64,000 nucleotides of DNA, from contig NZ_LMEZ01000006.1 in NCBI RefSeq assembly GCF_001426545.1, positions 172,075 through 236,074 of the forward strand, written 5' to 3'. This DNA is from Mycobacterium sp. Root135. GTDB taxonomy: Bacteria; Actinomycetota; Actinomycetes; Mycobacteriales; Mycobacteriaceae. The stretch's first letter is position 1. Each line of letters opens with the position of its first letter. This document shows positions 26,320 through 32,299 of this stretch, piece after piece. Under the pieces are notes generated by a model, which saw nothing but the letters and a program-made list of their open reading frames with translations, was not told the origin of the DNA and did not search any database. Both the position numbers and the translations under genes were made by a program.

Positions 26320-28146
26320 ATGTGTACTGCATGCCAGTGGGCGCCACACTTCGCGTCGTTCGGCGCCGCGCGGGCGACCCGACGGACGGTGCTCACCGTG
26401 GCGGCCGTGGCCGCGGCGACGACGGCGATGACGGCGTGCTCGCCGAGCGGGGAGTCGGCCTCGTCCAGTGGCACCCCGGCGGCCGAACCGAGCGCAGGCA
26501 AGCCCGCCGACTTCGTCTTCCGCAACGGCCCGATCTACACCGTCACCGGCGCCGACCCGTGGGCCAAGGGCCTCGCGGTCACGGGCAACACAATCACCCA
26601 CGTCGGCGACGAGGCGGGGGCGATGGCTCAGGTCGGCGAGGGAACCCGGGTGGTCGACCTCGACGGGCGGTTGCTCATGCCCGGCTTCGTCGAGGCTCAC
26701 ATCCATCCGTTCATGGGCGCCTTTCTGACCTCGGGGCTCGACCTGCAGCTGCCGACGGGTGCCGATGCGCTCGCCGCGATCGAGGCGTACGCCAAGGCGA
26801 ATCCGGACGGTCCGGTCCGCGGATTTGGTTGGCGCGTGGACATGTTCGGGCCCGAGGGGCCCACGCGCGCGGACCTGGACCGGATCCTTCCGGACCGTCC
26901 CGCGTTCTTCTTCGCCATCGACGGCCACAGCCTCTGGGTCAACTCGAAGGCGCTGCAGATCGCCGGGGTCGACCGCAAGACCCCCGATCCCATCCCCGGC
27001 TTCAGCTACTACGCCCGTGACGCCAACGGTGACCCCACCGGGTACGTCCTCGAGGTCGTCGCCGTGCTGAGCATCGTCAACGCGGTCGAACCCATCTCCC
27101 CCGAGACCATGGCCACGCTGCTGGCGTCGTGGACGCCGAAGGCGGCCGAGGCGGGCATCACGTCGGTGTTCGACGCCGGGGTGCCGCCGATCGGCGAGGA
27201 CCAGGGGGCGATCCTCGAGCTGTACGTCGACGCCGAGAAACGCGGCGAGCTGCCGTTCCGCGTCGTGGCGTCCTATGCGATCAAGGGACCGCCGGTCGAC
27301 GACACGGTGGCCAAGATGACCGAGCTGCGCAATCGCATCTCCACCGATCTGGTGCACGCCACGGTGGTGAAGATCGTCGGCGACGGCACCCAAGGCGGCT
27401 ACACCGCCTGGCTGGTCGAGCCCTACGCCGACAACCCCGACAGCACCGGCGGGTCGCCCTTCACCGAGGAGCAGTGGCACCAGGTGGTGCGCGACGTCGA
27501 CGCCGCGGGCTTCGACCTGCACGTGCACGCCTGCGGCGAACGCACCGCCCGCGTCGCACTGGACGCCATCGCCGAGGCGATCAAGGCCAACCCGTCGCGC
27601 GAGCGCCGCCACGCCGTGGCGCATCTGGTCTACGTCGAGGACTCCGACAATCCGCGGTTCGGCGAACTCGGCGTCATCGCGCAGTTCTCCGCGAACTGGA
27701 TGTCGGCCGATCCGGACACCGTGACGAACATGGGCGCCAGGTACGGCTCCCCGCGCAAGGACCTGCTCTACCGGCCCCAGGAGGTGCTCAAGTCGGGCGG
27801 CCGCATTTCACTGGGCACGGATTGGCCTGCGGCAGGTTACTTCTCGACGTACAAGCCGTTGGAGTCGATCCAGATCGGCGTCACCCGGCAACTCATCGGG
27901 CAGCCGGACTCACCGGTGTTGGAACCCGTCGACCAGCGGTTGTCGGTGGCTGAGGCGGTGCACGCCAACACGCTCGGGGCGGCTCATCAGATCCGGCTCG
28001 ACGACAAGGTCGGCTCACTCGAGACCGGCAAGCTGGCCGACCTCATCGTGCTGGACGAGAACATTCTGACCGTCGAGCCACACGACATTCACCGGGCGAA
28101 GGTCACGATGACGATGATGAACGGTCAGATCCGCCACGAGGTCTAG
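26320..28146 (+). CDS. Amidohydrolase (YtcJ-like), predicted Tat-exported lipoprotein
   Basis: A 608-residue metal-dependent hydrolase of the amidohydrolase_3/YtcJ group. The N-terminus has a twin Arg followed by a hydrophobic stretch and a lipobox-like TAMTAC (RRTVLTVAAVAA...), so a Tat-exported lipoprotein is likely. The metal motif HIHP follows GRLLMPGFVEA; further His/Asp residues are seen in DLHVHACGE and in SLGTDWPAAG. Substrates of this group are varied amides, so none is assigned. GGGGGG precedes the ATG. It sits between genes equivalent to Rv2219 and Rv2219A, which are adjacent in M. tuberculosis, so it is an insertion relative to that genome. Confidence 0.85.
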   Translation: MCTACQWAPHFASFGAARATRRTVLTVAAVAAATTAMTACSPSGESASSSGTPAAEPSAGKPADFVFRNGPIYTVTGADPWAKGLAVTGNTITHVGDEAGAMAQVGEGTRVVDLDGRLLMPGFVEAHIHPFMGAFLTSGLDLQLPTGADALAAIEAYAKANPDGPVRGFGWRVDMFGPEGPTRADLDRILPDRPAFFFAIDGHSLWVNSKALQIAGVDRKTPDPIPGFSYYARDANGDPTGYVLEVVAVLSIVNAVEPISPETMATLLASWTPKAAEAGITSVFDAGVPPIGEDQGAILELYVDAEKRGELPFRVVASYAIKGPPVDDTVAKMTELRNRISTDLVHATVVKIVGDGTQGGYTAWLVEPYADNPDSTGGSPFTEEQWHQVVRDVDAAGFDLHVHACGERTARVALDAIAEAIKANPSRERRHAVAHLVYVEDSDNPRFGELGVIAQFSANWMSADPDTVTNMGARYGSPRKDLLYRPQEVLKSGGRISLGTDWPAAGYFSTYKPLESIQIGVTRQLIGQPDSPVLEPVDQRLSVAEAVHANTLGAAHQIRLDDKVGSLETGKLADLIVLDENILTVEPHDIHRAKVTMTMMNGQIRHEV

Positions 28147-28625
28147 CGCCTGACGATGGCGGTTCCCGTCAACCGGTCCTGGAAGCCGCGGCCGTCGGCG
28201 TCGGTGAACAGGGCGGGAATCACCAGTGCGACGAGCAGCACGCGGATCGTGGAGCGGCCGATGCCGACGTGCTGCCGGTGGTCGACCGAGACCACCTGAA
28301 GCCCCAGCGCCAGTTGGCCGGGGGTGAAGCTGAACAGGCGTACCGACACCGCGCCGAGCACCAGCCAGATCACTTCCAGGACGAGTGCACGGTGATCGGC
28401 CAGCGTGCCGCTGCGGTCCACCGAACCCACCAGCGACGTGAGACCCATCGCGATCAGCCAGTCGAGGGTGACGGCCAAGACCCGTCGCCCCGTGCCGACG
28501 AGTGAGCCCGGCCCGGACTGGGGCAGGCCAAGGCGTTGGCCGGCGAAGTCGTTGGGTCCCTGGCTGGCGTCGCCAGCTTCGGACGGTGGCGGGCCGGAGA
28601 GCCAGGAACCGAAGGTGCGGGCCAT
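28143..28625 (-). CDS. RDD-family membrane protein (Rv2219A-like)
   Basis: A 160-residue protein with an RDD domain: RRVLAVTLDWLIAMGL is the first helix with the Arg and Asp that name the family, then a second helix (VIWLVLGAVSVRLFSF), and a third near IRVLLVALVIPALF, ending DRLTGTAIVRR. Function unknown; some RDD proteins act in ion transport. The start at 28625 is used because longer frames are antisense of glnA1. Its TAG stop shares the CTAG palindrome with the TAG of the convergent amidohydrolase. Confidence 0.82.
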   Translation of the reverse strand: MARTFGSWLSGPPPSEAGDASQGPNDFAGQRLGLPQSGPGSLVGTGRRVLAVTLDWLIAMGLTSLVGSVDRSGTLADHRALVLEVIWLVLGAVSVRLFSFTPGQLALGLQVVSVDHRQHVGIGRSTIRVLLVALVIPALFTDADGRGFQDRLTGTAIVRR

Positions 28626-28663
28626 CAAACCAGCATAGGGTGAGCGTCCGGCACCACCACTGC

Positions 28664-28679
28664 GTAACGTCGGCGCAAC
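28664..28679 (+). promoter_or_regulatory. Putative GlnR box upstream of glnA1
   Basis: GTAAC-n6-GCAAC lies 74 bases upstream of the glnA1 start. This spacing fits the actinobacterial GlnR consensus (two AC-containing half-sites separated by six bases), and glnA1 is a known GlnR target in mycobacteria. The assignment rests on pattern match only. Confidence 0.45.
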
Positions 28680-28752
28680 ATGCCTTTGACCGCCGCGCAA
28701 TATGGTGTCCTTAGCGTCGAACGGCGGATCACCAGTCAAAGGAGAATTCTCA

Positions 28753-30189
28753 GTGCCAGAAAAGACTGCAGACGACATCTTCAAGCTGATCAAGGACGAG
28801 AACGTCGAGTACGTCGACATTCGCTTCTGCGATCTGCCGGGCGTCGTCCAGCACTTCTCGATCCCCGCGTCGGCGTTCGACGCCAGCGTGTTCGAGGACG
28901 GTTTGGCGTTCGACGGCTCGTCCGTGCGGGGCTTCCAGTCCATCCACGAGTCCGACATGATGCTCCTGCCGGATCCCAACACCGCGCGCATCGACCCGTT
29001 CCGGCACGCCAAGACGCTCAACTTGAGCTTCTTCGTGCACGACCCGTTCACCCGTGAGGCCTACTCGCGCGACCCGCGCAACGTGGCTCGCAAGGCGGAG
29101 AACTACCTCACCAGCACCGGCATCGCCGACACCTGCTTCTTCGGTGCCGAGGCCGAGTTCTACATCTTCGACTCGGTGACCTTCGACTCGAAGATCAACG
29201 GCACCTCCTACGAGGTCGACTCCGAGTCGGGCTGGTGGAACACCGGCGAGCCCTTCGAAGCCGACGGCAGCCCCAACCTGGGCTACAAGGTCCGGCCCAA
29301 GGGCGGGTACTTCCCCGTCGCGCCCTACGACCACTACGTCGACCTGCGCGACGAAATGGCCACCAACCTGCAGAACGCCGGGTTCATCCTGGAGCGCGGC
29401 CACCACGAGGTGGGCACCGCCGGCCAGGCCGAGATCAACTACAAGTTCGACACCCTGCTGGCCGCCGCCGACGACGTGAACCTGTTCAAGTACATCATCA
29501 AGAACACGGCGTGGAAGAACGGCAAGACCGTCACCTTCATGCCCAAGCCGCTGTTCGGTGACAACGGTTCCGGCATGCACGCCCACCAGTCGCTGTGGAA
29601 GGACGGCAAGCCGCTGTTCCACGACGAGTCGGGCTACGCGGGTCTGTCGGACCTGGCGCGTCACTACATCGGCGGCATCCTGCACCACGCGCCGTCGCTG
29701 CTGGCGTTCACCAACCCCACGGTGAACTCCTACAAGCGTCTGGTGCCCGGTTACGAGGCTCCGATCAACCTGGTCTACAGCCAGCGCAACCGTTCGGCGT
29801 GCGTCCGCATCCCGATCACGGGCAACAACCCGAAGGCCAAGCGCCTCGAATTCCGTTGCCCGGACAGCTCGGGCAACCCGTACCTGGCGTTCGCGGCGAT
29901 GCTGATGGCAGGCATCGACGGCATCAAGAAGAAGATCGAGCCGTTGGCGCCCGTCGACAAGGACCTCTACGAGCTTCCTCCCGAGGAGGCCGCGAACATT
30001 CCTCAGGCCCCGACGTCGCTGTCCGCGGTGATCGACCGTCTCGAGGAAGACCACGACTACCTCACCGAGGGTGGCGTGTTCACCGAGGACCTCATCGAGA
30101 CGTGGATCTCCTACAAGCGCGAGAACGAGATCATGCCGATCCAGATCCGGCCGCACCCGTACGAGTTCGCGCTCTATTACGACGTGTGA
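28753..30189 (+). CDS. glnA1: GlnA1, glutamine synthetase type I
   Basis: Makes glutamine from glutamate, ammonia and ATP; dodecameric. The 478-residue length equals the M. tuberculosis enzyme. The GTG start is preceded by AAAGGAG. The sequence has FDGSSVRGFQ, the ATP-binding KPLFGDNGSGMH region and Tyr406 in KDLYELPPEE, the site adenylylated by GlnE, which is encoded at 32296-35247. A GlnR-like box lies upstream and a strong hairpin downstream, so it is likely a single-gene unit controlled by nitrogen status. Confidence 0.96.
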   Translation: MPEKTADDIFKLIKDENVEYVDIRFCDLPGVVQHFSIPASAFDASVFEDGLAFDGSSVRGFQSIHESDMMLLPDPNTARIDPFRHAKTLNLSFFVHDPFTREAYSRDPRNVARKAENYLTSTGIADTCFFGAEAEFYIFDSVTFDSKINGTSYEVDSESGWWNTGEPFEADGSPNLGYKVRPKGGYFPVAPYDHYVDLRDEMATNLQNAGFILERGHHEVGTAGQAEINYKFDTLLAAADDVNLFKYIIKNTAWKNGKTVTFMPKPLFGDNGSGMHAHQSLWKDGKPLFHDESGYAGLSDLARHYIGGILHHAPSLLAFTNPTVNSYKRLVPGYEAPINLVYSQRNRSACVRIPITGNNPKAKRLEFRCPDSSGNPYLAFAAMLMAGIDGIKKKIEPLAPVDKDLYELPPEEAANIPQAPTSLSAVIDRLEEDHDYLTEGGVFTEDLIETWISYKRENEIMPIQIRPHPYEFALYYDV

Positions 30190-30223
30190 TCGGCTCGCCG
30201 ATGTGACGTGTAATCGGCTCGCC
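30181..30223 (+). repeat. Imperfect 19-bp tandem repeat at the glnA1 stop
   Basis: GACGTGTGATCGGCTCGCC (30181-30199) recurs as GACGTGTAATCGGCTCGCC (30205-30223), differing at one base. The first copy contains the TGA stop of glnA1, the second a TAA. It looks like a small duplication of the gene end. Confidence 0.85.
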
Positions 30224-30233
30224 TAGTCAGCAA

Positions 30234-30269
30234 ACGAAGCCGGGCGGAGTTCACTCCGCCCGGCTTCGT
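30234..30269 (+). terminator. Perfect 16-bp hairpin after glnA1
   Basis: Arms 30234-30249 and 30254-30269 are fully complementary (ACGAAGCCGGGCGGAG and its complement) around a TTCA loop, 45 bases after the glnA1 stop. It is followed by TCGTGTC rather than a T-run. Confidence 0.85.
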
Positions 30270-30326
30270 CGTGTCGGCGCGAGGTACGACTATGCGGACC
30301 GAAGTCCGGATAGTAGAGTCACCGCC

Positions 30327-30758
30327 ATGCTGACGAATCTTGACGCCAGACTGTCCCCCCACGCCCCCGCCGTATTGAGCATCTTCCGCGTGGTCTTCGC
30401 GCTGCTGTTCCTGTGCCACGCCACCTCTCACCTCTTCGGCTGGCCGATGGCCGAACAGCAGGCCCCCGTCGGTCTCTGGCCGTACTGGTACGCCGGTGTC
30501 ATCGAGCTGGTGACCGGCGTCCTCATCGGACTCGGCTTGTTCACCCGTATCGCGGCCTTCTTCGCGTCGGGCACCATGGCCTTCGCATACTTCACCCAGC
30601 ACCTGCCGAAGAGCGTCATCCCGCTGGTCGACGGTGGCGAGCCTGCGGTCCTCTACTGCTTCGCGTTCTTCCTGCTGGTGTTCACCGGCGGCGGCGCGTG
30701 GGCCATCGACGCTCGGCGCCGCACGGGCGCAGTGTCCGCGACCCGCACCCGGAGCTGA
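30327..30758 (+). CDS. DoxX-family membrane protein
   Basis: A 143-residue protein with four membrane helices. SIFRVVFALLFLCHATSHLF at the first helix and GVIELVTGVLIGLGLFTRIA at the second are characteristic of DoxX proteins, and the third has FASGTMAFAYFTQHLP. Some mycobacterial DoxX proteins form a membrane redox complex with SodA and a thiol oxidoreductase, but nothing here links this one to that. It converges with the LLM gene (12-base gap). Confidence 0.82.
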   Translation: MLTNLDARLSPHAPAVLSIFRVVFALLFLCHATSHLFGWPMAEQQAPVGLWPYWYAGVIELVTGVLIGLGLFTRIAAFFASGTMAFAYFTQHLPKSVIPLVDGGEPAVLYCFAFFLLVFTGGGAWAIDARRRTGAVSATRTRS

Positions 30759-30770
30759 CCTAGAGGCCGG

Positions 30771-31631
30771 TCACCGGTCCAGCTCCAAGTCCTTGCGGAA
30801 GCGCTTCATCCCGTCGATCTTCTCCGCCGTGGTGGCCTCCGGGCCCGAATAGAACATCCACGGCTGGGTCAGGATGTGGGTGATTCCGGCGGCTTCGGCA
30901 CGGTCGTAGTCCGCGATGCTCACCGCATCGACGAGCGGGGTCAGGATGGTGAAATCCTCCATCCCGAGCCCGTTTTCGGCGCGTAGTTCGCGCAGCCGTC
31001 GGGCACTCGCGATGGCGCGGTCGGTGGTGATCAGATCACCGATCCAGCCGTCGTTGCGAGCCGCCCGACGGAGCGCGACGTCGCTCAGTCCCCCGACGTA
31101 GATCGGAATGGGCGGCGGCGTCGGCTCCATCTCCAGGCGCGGCGTCTGATAGAACTCCCCGTCGAATTCGGCCCATCCTGGCTGCCACAGCGCACGAAGC
31201 AATTCGAGCATCTCGTCGGTGCGCTTGCCCCGCCGGTCGAAGCGCTGGCCCATCAACGCGAACTCTTCGGAACACCACCCGACGCCGATGCCGAACTCCA
31301 CCCGACCATTGGCCAAATGTGCCGCCGTTCCAACGGCTTTCGCCACGGAGTACGGGTCACGCATGCCAGGGATGTACACAGTCGTGACGAAGTGCAGCCG
31401 CTCGGTGACCAAGGCCAGCGCCCCGATCAGCACCCACGGGTCCGGCCAGTCGGTGAACGGCGGCCAGCGGCGTTCCCCGTCCTTGGTGTACGGGTAGGGC
31501 GTTGCCAGCTTCTCCAGGTTGACCACGTGGTCGGGGATCCCGAAGCCGTCGTAGCCGAGATCGTCTGCCGCCTTTGCCAATTCGACGACTTCACGGGTTG
31601 GCAGGAACGCAGGGCTGACGTAGAACTTCAC
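30771..31631 (-). CDS. LLM-class F420-dependent oxidoreductase
   Basis: A 286-residue TIM-barrel protein of the luciferase-like monooxygenase superfamily; the pattern (VELAKAADDLGYDGFGIPDH, FGIGVGWCSEEF, PPIPIYVGGLS) fits the F420-dependent group that is abundant in mycobacteria. The substrate is unknown. GTG 31631 is chosen because it overlaps the TGA of the upstream thioesterase as GTGA and has GGGGG 8 bases before it; a GTG at 31640 is possible. It is the third gene of a glnE-thioesterase-LLM run with 4-base overlaps. Confidence 0.82.
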   Translation of the reverse strand: MKFYVSPAFLPTREVVELAKAADDLGYDGFGIPDHVVNLEKLATPYPYTKDGERRWPPFTDWPDPWVLIGALALVTERLHFVTTVYIPGMRDPYSVAKAVGTAAHLANGRVEFGIGVGWCSEEFALMGQRFDRRGKRTDEMLELLRALWQPGWAEFDGEFYQTPRLEMEPTPPPIPIYVGGLSDVALRRAARNDGWIGDLITTDRAIASARRLRELRAENGLGMEDFTILTPLVDAVSIADYDRAEAAGITHILTQPWMFYSGPEATTAEKIDGMKRFRKDLELDR

Positions 31632-32299
31632 CGCGTACACACCCCCGGGTCGCTGCGCTCCTGCCCTCCGGTATCCCTCGCCCAGGCCGGCATGATGAAC
31701 ACCCCGTCGGCCTCCACCGTCCACCCGTTGGCGTCGCCGAGATACCCGCGCGCAAAGGTCTTGATGCCCTCGGTCCTCTCGACGAACGCCTCGGCGCGCA
31801 CCGCACCGAGTGGGGTGCCACGCAGATAGCGCAAGGTGATGGTGCCGGTGAACAACGGTTTGGTCAGGCCGTCGCTGGCCACCTCTCCGAGGAGGTGGTC
31901 GAGCACCAGCGCGCAGATGCCGCCGTGCACCAGTCCCGGTGGCCCCTCGTAGGCCAACCCGAGGTCGAACTCGGACCAGCACCGGCCCCCGTCCTCGTGG
32001 TGGATGTTCATCGGCGGCGCGATCGCATTGCGAAGGCCCACCGCAGGATTCGCCCACGCGAGGGGCCGTCCGGTGTCGGCGTGCCGCAGCGTCGACGTGG
32101 TGGCGCGCTGGGTGCCGCGCAGCCGGGCCGTGACCGCCTCGATGGCGGCCCTGGCCTCGTGGGCGGTGTCGTCGTCGACGTCAGTGCGAATGCCCGCGTC
32201 GATCAGTTCGCGGATGGCGTGGGTCAGCGCACCGTGCACCACCTGCTGACGCTCGTACTCCTCGGCGGTGACGACGTCGAACGGAAAGTCCGCGCTCAT
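31628..32299 (-). CDS. PaaI-type hotdog-fold thioesterase
   Basis: A 223-residue protein. The C-terminal half is a hotdog domain (SEFDLGLAYEGPPGLVHGG, then ALVLDHLLGEVA and KPLFTGTITLRYLR), typical of acyl-CoA thioesterases of the 4HBT/PaaI type; the N-terminal 80 residues are helical and unassigned. Its ATG overlaps the glnE stop by four bases (ATGA). The last residues, from about GGQERSDPG, are encoded by a copy of the 28-bp dispersed repeat, so the original C-terminus may have been different. Confidence 0.8.
   Translation of the reverse strand: MSADFPFDVVTAEEYERQQVVHGALTHAIRELIDAGIRTDVDDDTAHEARAAIEAVTARLRGTQRATTSTLRHADTGRPLAWANPAVGLRNAIAPPMNIHHEDGGRCWSEFDLGLAYEGPPGLVHGGICALVLDHLLGEVASDGLTKPLFTGTITLRYLRGTPLGAVRAEAFVERTEGIKTFARGYLGDANGWTVEADGVFIMPAWARDTGGQERSDPGVCTR
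31643..31670 (-). repeat. 28-bp dispersed repeat, copy A
   Basis: On the minus strand this copy starts CGGAGGGCAGGAGCGCAGCG and continues to GACCCGGGG. Related copies lie at 56487-56514 and 57021-57048, each differing from this one at a single base. It forms the end of the thioesterase gene and lies just upstream of the LLM start. Confidence 0.85.
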
